Source: a virus. From it: DNA of 29,084 bases. Shown one piece after another: positions 1-6,313 of the stretch. A program made the translations under genes and the position numbers. The notes below the pieces were generated by a model that saw nothing but the letters and a program-made list of their open reading frames with translations, was not told the DNA's origin and did no database searches. Numbering within the stretch: the first letter of the stretch is position 1; the number at the start of each line of letters is the position of its first letter. The DNA lies in IMG/VR virus record IMGVR_UViG_3300006805_000117, positions 1 to 29,084 of that record; one strand, written 5' to 3'.

Positions 1-45
1 ATGAGGAGCGAGAGCGACACATCTCGGCGACCGGAGAAGATCTGA
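1..45 (+). CDS. 3' end of an unidentified upstream gene
   Basis: Frame 1 is open from the window edge to a TGA at 43-45, giving only 14 residues, which is too short to identify. The stop overlaps an ATG at 45 in a TGATG arrangement, the same tight coupling seen at many junctions further on. That arrangement is the only reason to think this is a true gene end. The ATG at position 1 may simply be an internal codon. Confidence 0.3.
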   Translation: MRSESDTSRRPEKI

Positions 46-221
46 TGATCGTCGCCGCCTTCGCCTTTGGCTGTATCGATCAATCGCCGGTGGCCACGTC
101 TTTTCCGGCTGGGCTGACCACGGAAGGCGTCACCATGATCTTGGGGTGCCTTGCCGAGTCGGCGAACGAGTTTTTCTTTAGACCACATCCGCTCAATCGC
201 CCAAGCGGAAAGGATCATTGA
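45..221 (+). CDS. small hypothetical protein, 58 aa
   Basis: This short ORF starts at ATG 45, overlapping the upstream stop, and ends at TGA 219-221, overlapping the ATG of the methyltransferase gene. Both junctions are TGATG couplings, which supports translation. The product has a hydrophobic start (MIVAAFAFGCI), a mixed middle and a basic tail ending KDH. I do not recognise a family. The early cysteine after a short hydrophobic stretch is not a convincing lipoprotein signal because there is no positively charged N-terminus. It could be chance, since it is short, but the tiling argues otherwise. Confidence 0.42.
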   Translation: MIVAAFAFGCIDQSPVATSFPAGLTTEGVTMILGCLAESANEFFFRPHPLNRPSGKDH

Positions 222-1141
222 TGCTGGCCTACTACAATGAAAGCGACCCCTTCGCGGCGGAGTGGCTGCGGCGCCTCATCGCCGGGGGCCGCCTTCCCGC
301 CGGCGACGTAGACGGGCGGAGCATTCGGCGGGTCCGCCCGGGTCACGTGATCGGGGCGGCCCATGCTCACTTCTTCGCCGGGATCGGGGGGTGGCCTCTT
401 GCGCTTCAACTTGCTCAGTGGCCGGAGAGCTTGCCGGTGTGGACCGGCTCCTGCCCCTGTCAACCCTTCTCCCAGGCCGGCGCTCGAGGCGGAGCCGACG
501 ATCTCCGCCACCTCTGGCCAACGTGGTTTCGTCTCATCCGCGAGTGTCGCCCTCCAATTGTCTTTGGGGAGCAAGTTGCGAGCCCTGATGGGTACGGGTG
601 GCTCGACACTGTATCGACTGACCTGGAGGGAGAGGGCTACGCCGTCGGGGCGGCCGATCTTGCAGCGGCTGGCGTCGGCGCCCCGCACAAGCGACAACGC
701 CTCTTCTTCGTGGCCTACGCCCCTGGCGACGGACGGGCGCTCCTCGGTGAGGAGCAAGGAGCGGAGCCCAGCAACGTACGGCGTGAGCCTCACCGACGCC
801 GCCCGGCGGGTGGGGTGGGCGACACCGGTAGCGACCGAGATCGGCAACACGCCGGAGAACTACGCGGCGATGAAGGCAAGGATGCGGAGCGGGGCTCGGA
901 CGGCCGTCACGCACCCGAGCCTTCAAGCCCAGCTCGTGATCCCTGGGCCGATGCCGAGTGGCTCCAGTGCACCGACGGAGTCTCGAGGCCAGCTCAACCC
1001 GGCGCATTCCCGCTGGCTCATGGGGTACCCAACCGGGTGGGAAAACTTCGCGGATTCGGAAACGCGATCGTGCCCGAGCTTGCAGCTCGGTTTATTCGGG
1101 CCTCCGCCCAAGCGATCGCCGAAGGGGTGATGTCATGGTGA
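221..1141 (+). CDS. dcm: phage DNA (cytosine-5) methyltransferase
   Basis: The protein (306 aa) transfers a methyl group from S-adenosylmethionine to C5 of cytosine in DNA. Visible C5-MTase motifs, in order: motif I FFAGIGG near residues 51-57; motif IV SCPCQPFS with catalytic Cys80; motif VI as FGEQV around 115-119, where the usual ENV is EQV; motif VIII APHKRQRLFFV around 154-163; and motif X GNAIVPELAA near the C-terminus. The N-terminal YYNESDPFAAEWLR segment is typical of the phage branch of this family. The target-recognition region (about 170-270) is low-complexity and charged, probably because the same DNA encodes another protein in frame 3. Start ATG 221 is coupled to the preceding ORF. 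The likely role is self-methylation against host restriction or marking phage DNA. No cognate endonuclease is visible. Confidence 0.9.
   Translation: MLAYYNESDPFAAEWLRRLIAGGRLPAGDVDGRSIRRVRPGHVIGAAHAHFFAGIGGWPLALQLAQWPESLPVWTGSCPCQPFSQAGARGGADDLRHLWPTWFRLIRECRPPIVFGEQVASPDGYGWLDTVSTDLEGEGYAVGAADLAAAGVGAPHKRQRLFFVAYAPGDGRALLGEEQGAEPSNVRREPHRRRPAGGVGDTGSDRDRQHAGELRGDEGKDAERGSDGRHAPEPSSPARDPWADAEWLQCTDGVSRPAQPGAFPLAHGVPNRVGKLRGFGNAIVPELAARFIRASAQAIAEGVMSW
363..1130 (+). CDS. overlapping-frame phage protein of the STLYRLTW / LNPxHSRWLMGYPxxW family
   Basis: A 255-aa ORF lies entirely inside the cytosine methyltransferase gene in another frame. It is not a random shadow. It has blocks I know as conserved in a phage protein family, usually annotated hypothetical or, misleadingly, as DNA methyltransferase: GSTLYRLTWRERATPSGRP near residues 79-97, repeated WPTP/WATP elements, and the signature GQLNPAHSRWLMGYPTGWE near the C-terminus. 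Similarity begins around residue 48, exactly opposite the methyltransferase PCQPFS region. The function is unknown. Start ATG 363 has no good Shine-Dalgarno, so the true start could lie further in, or translation may depend on re-initiation. It ends 12 bp before the methyltransferase stop. Confidence 0.68.
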   Translation: MLTSSPGSGGGLLRFNLLSGRRACRCGPAPAPVNPSPRPALEAEPTISATSGQRGFVSSASVALQLSLGSKLRALMGTGGSTLYRLTWRERATPSGRPILQRLASAPRTSDNASSSWPTPLATDGRSSVRSKERSPATYGVSLTDAARRVGWATPVATEIGNTPENYAAMKARMRSGARTAVTHPSLQAQLVIPGPMPSGSSAPTESRGQLNPAHSRWLMGYPTGWENFADSETRSCPSLQLGLFGPPPKRSPKG

Positions 1142-1548
1142 AGCAAGCGATCCTCCTCCTCTCGTTTTCTGTCGCATGCTCTCCGCTCTCGGGGATCGAG
1201 GTGCGCCGAGGAGACTCGATCCTCGGCGTGCTCACCGAATGCACCCGAGGCGAGCGGCAATCGGTGGTGTGGGCCACCTCGAGCACCATCACCCTCACCG
1301 TCGGGCATGGGCTCGATCCCATGCCGGCGGCCCTCGTAGGCGTCGGAGGCCGGGGAGAGATCCGAGGGATGCGGCTCTGGTACCCGCCAGAGGACGCCCT
1401 TGGGGTGGGTGCTCGGGGCTCCATCCGCATCGGAGTGGTGGACGCCTACGGAGTGGAGGTCGAGGGCGCCGTGTCCTGTGAGCCGGAGCGGGATTCACTC
1501 CCTTTCACAGGTAACTCACAGGTTATCCACAACCCAAAAAGCGAGTGA
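1135..1548 (+). CDS. putative secreted protein or lipoprotein, 137 aa
   Basis: Start ATG 1135 overlaps the end of the methyltransferase gene. The N-terminus MVKQAILLLSFSVACSPLSG has a lysine, a hydrophobic core and a Cys at residue 15 in a lipobox-like SVAC context. The -3 residue is not the usual Leu, so lipidation is plausible but not certain. The mature part is beta-rich and glycine-rich and carries two further cysteines (ECTRGE and SCEPE), which could form a disulphide. I do not recognise a family. Upstream in-frame codons belong to the methyltransferase region and lack the signal, so the ATG at 1135 is the sensible start. It could be an envelope or superinfection-exclusion protein, but nothing in the sequence proves that. 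Confidence 0.6.
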   Translation: MVKQAILLLSFSVACSPLSGIEVRRGDSILGVLTECTRGERQSVVWATSSTITLTVGHGLDPMPAALVGVGGRGEIRGMRLWYPPEDALGVGARGSIRIGVVDAYGVEVEGAVSCEPERDSLPFTGNSQVIHNPKSE

Positions 1549-1590
1549 TCCTTTTGTGGTCTCGCGGCCTTCGACGCCGCAATTCACAGG
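1505..1590. repeat. TCACAGG repeats with a consensus DnaA box
   Basis: TCACAGG occurs at 1505-1511, 1516-1522 and 1584-1590. The first two are exactly 11 bp apart, one helical turn. Immediately after the second copy lies TTATCCACA (1523-1531), a perfect match to the bacterial DnaA-box consensus. The cluster covers the last codons of the lipoprotein gene and the start of the AT-richer gap. It may be a replication or regulatory site; this is inference. Confidence 0.35.
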
Positions 1591-1693
1591 ATCGGGCCCC
1601 CTCTATCACTACTGTATCTGATCTGATTAAGAGATCCCGGAAAAGCAAAGTGGTTGCATTTTAAAGCGGTGTTGAGTTAGGGGTGTGGCACGA
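1549..1693 (+). promoter_or_regulatory. intergenic region, probable promoter area
   Basis: At 145 bp this is the longest gene-free stretch in the window, and its second half (about 1600-1680) is clearly more AT-rich than the surrounding genes. It precedes a possible DNA-binding regulator, so a promoter is expected here. I could not find a convincing -35/-10 pair. A short hairpin (GCGGC at 1564-1568 with GCCGC at 1576-1580) has no T-run, so it is not a good terminator. An interrupted GATCT/AGATC palindrome lies at 1620-1636. Confidence 0.3.
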
Positions 1694-2098
1694 ATGGGCG
1701 CGAAGGTAACGAAGTCGGTGCGCCTTGAGGAGGCGATCGATCAGGCTGTGAAGGCCGCCGCCTTCGCTTCGAGGCGGAGTTACATCGGTCAACTCGAGTG
1801 GTGCGTGATCGAGTCCCTTGGGCTCGACACGCAAGCGCTGGCGTTGCCGGTGGAGCGAGTTACGAAAACGGATGCCGTGGCGAGCTGGGATCGGATCGTC
1901 TCCGAGATCAGCGAGAGCCGGCGGACCGGTCAGGCGTTGACGCTCTCCCCCCGGGAGCGTGCGGCCCTTCGGTCGGTCGGAGGCACGGCGAGGATTGGAC
2001 AAACAAGGCCGTCGCAACTCCTCACGTTGCGGCGGAGCTACACCCGAGCCTTTTTGGCTTGGGGCGGAGGGACTACCGATGGGAAAGCGAACACTTGA
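1694..2098 (+). CDS. putative ribbon-helix-helix DNA-binding protein
   Basis: The 134-aa product begins with a short basic strand (KVTKSVRL) followed by two predicted helices, one around EEAIDQAVKAAAFASRRS and the next around IGQLEWCVIESLGL. This resembles the Arc/MetJ ribbon-helix-helix layout, though similarity is only at pattern level. The C-terminal part is basic and serine/arginine-rich and not recognised. ATG 1694 is preferred over GTG 1685 because AGGGGTG at 1679-1685 sits about 8 bp upstream. It is the first gene after the AT-richer gap and overlaps the next gene by 20 bp. It is plausibly a regulator of this operon. Confidence 0.5.
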   Translation: MGAKVTKSVRLEEAIDQAVKAAAFASRRSYIGQLEWCVIESLGLDTQALALPVERVTKTDAVASWDRIVSEISESRRTGQALTLSPRERAALRSVGGTARIGQTRPSQLLTLRRSYTRAFLAWGGGTTDGKANT

Positions 2099-2399
2099 GG
2101 TGCTCGCCGAGGTCGCTCAGGAGCGACACCGGCAAGATGTCAAATGGGGGGTCAACCAAGATCACCCCGACGGGACCGGCGGAGACTTTCGGGAGCACGA
2201 GGCGATCCTCGCGAAAACAGGATGCGACCTCTTGGCCAAAGAGGGGCGGGTCACCTGGGCCGCGATCCTTGAGGAGGAGCAAGCCGAGGCCTTCGCCGAG
2301 ACCGATCCCGCGGCGCTTCGGGCGGAGTTGATCCAAGTCGCCGCCGTGGCGTGTCGGTGGATCGAGGCGATCGACGGTCGCCAGGGAGAGAAAGGATGA
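2079..2399 (+). CDS. MazG-like phage protein, 106 aa
   Basis: The product resembles a common small phage protein with the pattern VLAEVAQERHRQDxKWG at the N-terminus and WIEAID at the C-terminus. The middle has an acidic helix (LEEEQAEAFAE) followed by ELIQVAAVA. This recalls the EExxE ... ExxD metal-binding helices of MazG-type nucleotide pyrophosphohydrolases, although the second acidic position is a Gln here. If enzymatic, it would hydrolyse NTPs or dNTPs. The start is ATG 2079 with GGAGGG upstream. It overlaps the preceding gene and couples to the next through ATGA at 2396. The assignment is from remembered family patterns only. Confidence 0.5.
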   Translation: MGKRTLEVLAEVAQERHRQDVKWGVNQDHPDGTGGDFREHEAILAKTGCDLLAKEGRVTWAAILEEEQAEAFAETDPAALRAELIQVAAVACRWIEAIDGRQGEKG

Positions 2400-3049
2400 A
2401 CGAGATGGACATCACCCCAGAGATGCTAGCGGTCGCGGTCTTCGCCCCCAAAGAGAAACACGGCGACGATGGCGCCGATCAGAAGCCGGAGGAGCTTCGG
2501 CTGACTCGCGTGCTCCTCTCGGCCGACGGGACCACAGTCGCCACCGACGATACGATCGTGGCCCTCGTGCGACGCCACACCCCGAAAGGCGAGGAGCCGA
2601 AGAAGGGGGCTGAGCCCTTCACGTGCCTCCTACCGTCGGATCAACTCCGGCGGGTGAGCGGAGCCGCCGCCAAGCTCGGCGCCGACGAGCTTACGATCCG
2701 CCGCAACGGATCGAAGGCCACGGTGGAGGCCCGGACCGAGCAAGGGGAGGCGAGCGTACAACTCGACGCCTTCGATCCCACCGACTTCCCGGGCCCTGAG
2801 CGCTTCTACCAGAGTCAAGGCCAACTCAAGGCTACGGTCGCCCTCGACTCCCGATACCTCGCCGGCATCGCCAAACTGAGGGCCCAGGTGGGCGGACACG
2901 GCCCGGTGCTCTTCTTCGTGCACGGCGAGAATTCCAACGTGGTCGCCGCCTGGCGGGCCGACCTCCACGAGGCCCGGGTGGTGCTCGCCTCCACCAAAGT
3001 CGATCCCGCCGAGTGGGAGGCGTTGGCGCCGAAGAAGGTGGCCAAGTGA
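2396..3049 (+). CDS. possible DNA sliding-clamp-like protein
   Basis: The 217-aa protein alternates short beta strands and helices in the manner of beta-clamp/PCNA domains. LLSADGTTVATDDTIVALV is followed by LPSDQLRRVSGAAAK, then LDAFDPTDFPGPERFY, which resembles the ...EFP... strand of clamp domains. A second cycle follows: VALDSRYLAGIAKLRAQ with GPVLFFVHGENSNVVAAWR. The length suits a two-domain clamp such as T4 gp45 rather than the three-domain bacterial DnaN. If correct, it would tether a polymerase at replication forks. No polymerase or clamp loader lies in this window. This is a fold-level guess; a structural protein with similar topology is possible. The start is ATG 2396, an ATGA overlap. 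Confidence 0.4.
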   Translation: MNEMDITPEMLAVAVFAPKEKHGDDGADQKPEELRLTRVLLSADGTTVATDDTIVALVRRHTPKGEEPKKGAEPFTCLLPSDQLRRVSGAAAKLGADELTIRRNGSKATVEARTEQGEASVQLDAFDPTDFPGPERFYQSQGQLKATVALDSRYLAGIAKLRAQVGGHGPVLFFVHGENSNVVAAWRADLHEARVVLASTKVDPAEWEALAPKKVAK

Positions 3050-3315
3050 GCGCCTTTCAAAAAGGGATCATGATCAGCCCCCGATCGAACGGGGCGAGGG
3101 TGCGGGTCCAGGCGGAGATGCCGGCGGCCGAGCCAGGGACGGACCGGCTACCCCAGGTCCGCAACGCCCTTCTCGCCGCGGTCCAGCAAGCTTCGGCGCC
3201 AGCGGTCGAGGAGGCGATCCGCTCCGTCATGGTGGCCGAGCGCAATGCCGAGTTGAGCAAGGTAGCGGCGGCGGCGCCCCGGCTTCGGGTGTCGCTTCTG
3301 GTGGAGGTGCTTTAG
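3046..3315 (+). CDS. hypothetical protein, 89 aa
   Basis: It starts at GTG 3046, overlapping the upstream TGA in a GTGA junction, and ends directly before the next gene's ATG. The product has a basic N-terminal segment, then a long helix-prone alanine-rich stretch (about residues 35-70, VRNALLAAVQQ onward) and a hydrophobic C-terminus (RLRVSLLVEVL). No recognised domain. An internal in-frame ATG at 3070 is an alternative start, but the GTGA coupling favours 3046. Confidence 0.55.
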   Translation: MSAFQKGIMISPRSNGARVRVQAEMPAAEPGTDRLPQVRNALLAAVQQASAPAVEEAIRSVMVAERNAELSKVAAAAPRLRVSLLVEVL

Positions 3316-3825
3316 ATGGCCACGAAGAAGAAACAGAAGGACGCGAAGACCGGGCGGGAGAAGAAGCTTCAGGCCGCCAAGCGATCGAAGAAGGCCGACA
3401 CCATCAAGGCGAAGGTGGACCGGCTCCAGAAGGTCGCCGAGTCAATGGGGGGCAAGCCGGTCCTTCGGGTGGTGCTCCCGACGAAGACCGACGAGAGCAC
3501 GGGCGCCAACGTCAAGCGGGCCGTCTCGACGCTCCAGGTGGAGTGGCCCAGCGAGATCGACCTCTCGGCCTTCCGGCGGGTGGTTCAAGATGGGGTGTCG
3601 CCCTCGGACACGGCGATCCGCTTGCAGTGTCGGCGCTGCAATCAAACGGAGGAGATCCTCGCCAAGGATGCGCTGGCGATCTCCGCCGACAACCCACCGG
3701 TGGGCTTCCCGCTCGAGGCCTTCCGGGATTGGGCGCGAAGGGCAAAGAAGAAGCATCGCCGTTGCGGGGGCGCCGAGACCAAAGGGACCCAACAAAGCTT
3801 GGGGTTATGGGAGAAGATCCGATGA
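3316..3825 (+). CDS. hypothetical basic protein with a CxxC motif, 169 aa
   Basis: The gene begins immediately after the previous TAG. The first 45 residues are very lysine-rich (KKKQKDAK, KRSKKAD), suggesting nucleic-acid contact. A central region with alternating strands (VLRVVLP, STLQVEW) follows. Then come LQCRRCNQTEE and, about 50 residues later, KHRRCGG. CxxC plus a later Cys and neighbouring His could bind zinc, but a clear fourth ligand is not certain. No family is recognised. It is coupled to the GroES-like gene by ATGA at 3822. Confidence 0.55.
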   Translation: MATKKKQKDAKTGREKKLQAAKRSKKADTIKAKVDRLQKVAESMGGKPVLRVVLPTKTDESTGANVKRAVSTLQVEWPSEIDLSAFRRVVQDGVSPSDTAIRLQCRRCNQTEEILAKDALAISADNPPVGFPLEAFRDWARRAKKKHRRCGGAETKGTQQSLGLWEKIR

Positions 3826-4217
3826 ACATCTCACCACGAAACGGCTACATGTTGATCGAGTACAAGGAGAGCCTGACTCGAGAGTTCACGACGGCGGCCG
3901 GGATCCTGATCAGCAAACGATCCCCCGCCTACTTGACCGGGATCGTGCTCGACGCCGGCGAAGGCACGCTCTCCCGTGACGGCACGATCCGGCTTCCCCC
4001 GCCGGCGAAGGTCGGCGAGTGGGTGCTCCTTCGGGACAACGCCGGCACGGCACGGGAGCTCGGCTTTATGGGGCCCGGCTCGAGGCGGGCCCTGGTGCAC
4101 CCGGATGACATCCTCGCCGTGCTCGATCGGGCCTCGTACGAGCAGACCCGAGACCTTCCCGGCGCTGAGTTGTACCAAGCCCCCGCGGCCTCGGCCTTCG
4201 AGGTGAGCGATGAGTGA
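3822..4217 (+). CDS. GroES-like co-chaperonin
   Basis: The 131-aa product follows the GroES (Cpn10) pattern along its length. An N-terminal strand (PRNGYMLIEY) matches the PLxDRVLVxx strand. The region LTREFTTAAGILISKR corresponds to the mobile loop followed by GGIVLP. GIVLDAGEG matches the GxVVAVGxG strand, KVGEWVLLRDNAGTARE matches KVGDxVLFxxYAGTE, and the end HPDDILAVL matches the family's ESDILAVL. A roughly 30-residue C-terminal tail is extra. GroES proteins cap GroEL and assist folding; phage versions such as T4 gp31 help fold the capsid protein. No GroEL gene is visible here, so it would act on host GroEL. It sits among unknown early genes in a coupled operon. Confidence 0.75.
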   Translation: MNISPRNGYMLIEYKESLTREFTTAAGILISKRSPAYLTGIVLDAGEGTLSRDGTIRLPPPAKVGEWVLLRDNAGTARELGFMGPGSRRALVHPDDILAVLDRASYEQTRDLPGAELYQAPAASAFEVSDE

Positions 4218-4671
4218 GCAAAAGCAGATCGAGATCGTGAGCCCCGACGGCGAGATCTTGTCCGCCACCGATCCTCTCCGTCTCGCCCCGGCTTTCGCCG
4301 AGGCGAAGGCGCTTGAGTCCCAGGCGAAGGGGTGGTCGGCGATCCTCAAGGCGGCGATCGTCAAGCTCGTCGAACACACCCCAGGCCGAGGCCGTACCCG
4401 TCGCCTCTCCGCCGCCGGCGTGACGATCAAGGTGACGCTCCCCAAGGAGGAGATCGACGCCAAAACACTGATGGAGGCGTGGACGAAGTGGCCCGAGTTG
4501 GCGCCGAAGTATCTTCGGATCGCCGAGGTTGCCCCGATCGCCGTCGAGGTCGAGAAGCTCTGGGGCACCACGGGGGACGCCGAGCTCGAGGCGTTCAAGG
4601 CTCACCTTCGATCGGGTCTGAGTCTCGGCACCTACGCCAACGTTGAGATCGAGAAGGACGAGCGCCAATGA
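4210..4671 (+). CDS. hypothetical protein, 153 aa
   Basis: It starts at ATG 4210 with GAGGTGAG just upstream and overlaps the GroES-like gene by 8 bp. The N-terminal part is polar, followed by a long helix (AFAEAKALESQAKGWSAILK) and a basic beta-type segment (RTRRLSAAGVTIKVTLPKEE). No recognised domain. Its position in a run of coupled early genes suggests a role in host takeover or DNA metabolism, but the sequence does not say which. Confidence 0.6.
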   Translation: MSEQKQIEIVSPDGEILSATDPLRLAPAFAEAKALESQAKGWSAILKAAIVKLVEHTPGRGRTRRLSAAGVTIKVTLPKEEIDAKTLMEAWTKWPELAPKYLRIAEVAPIAVEVEKLWGTTGDAELEAFKAHLRSGLSLGTYANVEIEKDERQ

Positions 4672-5036
4672 CGAGCAAGCGAAAAGACCGGTTGGGCTCG
4701 GATCCCGAGTCGCCCTGGACCCGGGGCAAGCGGCCGCCTCGAGCGGAGCGACTGGCCCGGCCCGCCATGAAGCGATCGCTCGGGGCGCTCCAAAAGCTCC
4801 AGGGCTACATCGCCACCCGGCCCAAGGGCCAGGCGACGATCCGGGCGTGCATGATCCGATTCTCGTGGGATCAGGACTACACCACCGGGATGGTCTCGAT
4901 CCTGATGAAGGCGTCGATCGTGACGGCGGGGGAGGAGGAGAAGTCAACGGTGGAGGCGGTCGACCTCGAGCAACAAACACCCCTCTTTGCCGACCCGAAT
5001 CGGCTCCTGATCACCGACGAGGAGGCCGCCCGATGA
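4668..5036 (+). CDS. hypothetical protein, 122 aa
   Basis: It is coupled to the preceding gene by ATGA at 4668. The first 35 residues are strongly basic (TSKRKDR, KRPPRAERLAR). The middle, GQATIRACMIRFSWDQDYTT followed by MVSILMKASIVTAG, could be a helix-helix-strand arrangement like a winged helix, which would suit DNA binding, but no family match is evident. The C-terminus is acidic (TDEEAAR). The proposed DNA-binding role is inference only. Confidence 0.58.
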   Translation: MTSKRKDRLGSDPESPWTRGKRPPRAERLARPAMKRSLGALQKLQGYIATRPKGQATIRACMIRFSWDQDYTTGMVSILMKASIVTAGEEEKSTVEAVDLEQQTPLFADPNRLLITDEEAAR

Positions 5037-5323
5037 ACGGCGCCGAAACGAAGGAGCAGCCCCGGAAGGTGACCCGGGTGGAGTTGATGGGCCTCTACGT
5101 GAGCCAGCTCGGGCTGGTGTCGAGGCTCCAAGAGGCGATCGTGGTCATGGTGCGAGACCCGCTCGCCCAGGTCCGATGGGACGAGAAGGGCGTTAACCGG
5201 GTGCTCTCGATCGGCGAGGCCCGCCAGCGCTACAAGGCCGAGGCTCAAAGGGCCCTCGAGATGTTCGATCAACTCTGGGCCTCAGGGCTCAAGGCCGCTA
5301 CCCAGAAGGGGCCGCCTCAGTGA
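5033..5323 (+). CDS. hypothetical protein, 96 aa
   Basis: Start ATG 5033 overlaps the preceding stop and has GAGGAGG upstream. The product is predicted largely helical (VELMGLYVSQLGLVSRLQEA; RYKAEAQRALEMFDQLWASG). No domain is recognised. It ends in a GTGA junction with the next gene. Confidence 0.58.
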   Translation: MNGAETKEQPRKVTRVELMGLYVSQLGLVSRLQEAIVVMVRDPLAQVRWDEKGVNRVLSIGEARQRYKAEAQRALEMFDQLWASGLKAATQKGPPQ

Positions 5324-5532
5324 GCCGCAAACCGAAGGCGCCGGCGCCGGCGCTGGTGAAGATCTCCGCCGAGGTGCGCTCCCGCGAGTGGCCCCACCCG
5401 CACGAGGCTGAGCTCGTGGCTCGGCTCCTCGACGGAGAGCCCGCCCACGCCGTGTTGCCGAGCGCCGGGACCTCGGGGATGCGGTGCCTCGAGATCCTGG
5501 CCCGGCTGGTGAAGGAGGCCCGCGATGGCTAA
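5320..5532 (+). CDS. small hypothetical protein, 70 aa
   Basis: It starts at GTG 5320, overlapping the upstream TGA, and ends 8 bp into the methyltransferase gene. The product is basic at the N-terminus (SRKPKAP), with predicted helices HEAELVARLLDG and MRCLEILARLVKEARDG. No known family. The last codons contain AAGGAGG, which serves as the ribosome-binding site of the methyltransferase downstream. Confidence 0.5.
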   Translation: MSRKPKAPAPALVKISAEVRSREWPHPHEAELVARLLDGEPAHAVLPSAGTSGMRCLEILARLVKEARDG

Positions 5533-6313
5533 CTGGTATTTGAAGGATGGCGATTGCGTCGCCGGCATGGCGTCGATCGGCGATCTTTCGGTGGACCACG
5601 TAATCACCGATCCGCCCTACAGCAAACACGTTCACTCAAACGTGATCAGCAACGCGAAGGCGGCCGACGGCGGGAGCTTCTCGAAGGACGGCCCCGCCAA
5701 GAAGACCCCTCTCCCTTTCGGCCACCTCAAGCCGTCGGTCCGTCGGGCTTGCGCCGAGCACTTCGCCCGGGTGTGCCGGAGGTGGTGCCTTGTCTTTTGC
5801 GAGGTGGAAGGCGCCCACCGTTGGAAGCGGGACCTCGAGCAAGCCGGGATGCGGGTGGTGCGGATCGGGGCGTGGGTCCGGAAGGGATCGATGCCCCAGG
5901 TGACGGGCGATCGCCCCGGGGTGGGCTTCGAGGCGATCGTGATCGCTCACTCCGCCGTCCGGGGCCCCGAGGGCCGCTACCTCGAGCCTATGCGGTGGAA
6001 CGGGGGCGGCCGAGCTGGGGTGTGGGAAGCGGCGATCGCCCAGGCGGGCCGAGGCGGACCGGAGCGGGTGCACCCCACGCAAAAGCCGGAGCCGCTTCTC
6101 GAGGCCTTGGTAAGAGACTTCACCGATCGTGGGGATCTGATCCTCGACCCCTTCGCCGGGTCGGGGACGCATGGTGTCGCCGCCCTACGTCAGGGCCGGC
6201 GATTCGTCGGGTGGGAAAAAGATCCGGTCTACCACCAGGCGGCGAGTACCAGACTGGCAAACACCCGGGAGCAACTCGGGCTTTTTGGAGGGACAAACGA
6301 TGTCACTACGTGA
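5525..6313 (+). CDS. site-specific DNA amino-methyltransferase (N6-adenine or N4-cytosine), beta class
   Basis: The 262-aa protein has catalytic motif IV as VITDPPYS near residues 26-33 and the AdoMet-binding motif I as DPFAGSGT near the C-terminus, followed by GWEKDPVY. Motif IV before motif I defines the beta class. HPTQKP before motif I is typical of this DNA_methylase N-4/N-6 family. It would methylate the exocyclic amino group of A or C within a specific DNA site. No restriction endonuclease is adjacent, so it is probably an orphan anti-restriction or regulatory enzyme. AAGGAGG lies upstream of ATG 5525. The recognition sequence cannot be read from the protein; GATC is worth testing because it is heavily over-represented in this genome. 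Confidence 0.9.
   Translation: MANWYLKDGDCVAGMASIGDLSVDHVITDPPYSKHVHSNVISNAKAADGGSFSKDGPAKKTPLPFGHLKPSVRRACAEHFARVCRRWCLVFCEVEGAHRWKRDLEQAGMRVVRIGAWVRKGSMPQVTGDRPGVGFEAIVIAHSAVRGPEGRYLEPMRWNGGGRAGVWEAAIAQAGRGGPERVHPTQKPEPLLEALVRDFTDRGDLILDPFAGSGTHGVAALRQGRRFVGWEKDPVYHQAASTRLANTREQLGLFGGTNDVTT

Noticed and set aside
1564-1580. Hairpin GCGGC/GCCGC after the lipoprotein gene as a terminator
   Set aside because: The stem is only 5 bp and there is no T-run after it.
1620-1636. GATCT-N7-AGATC palindrome as operator of the RHH gene
   Set aside because: GATC is so common in this genome that such palindromes arise by chance; no second copy at good spacing was seen.
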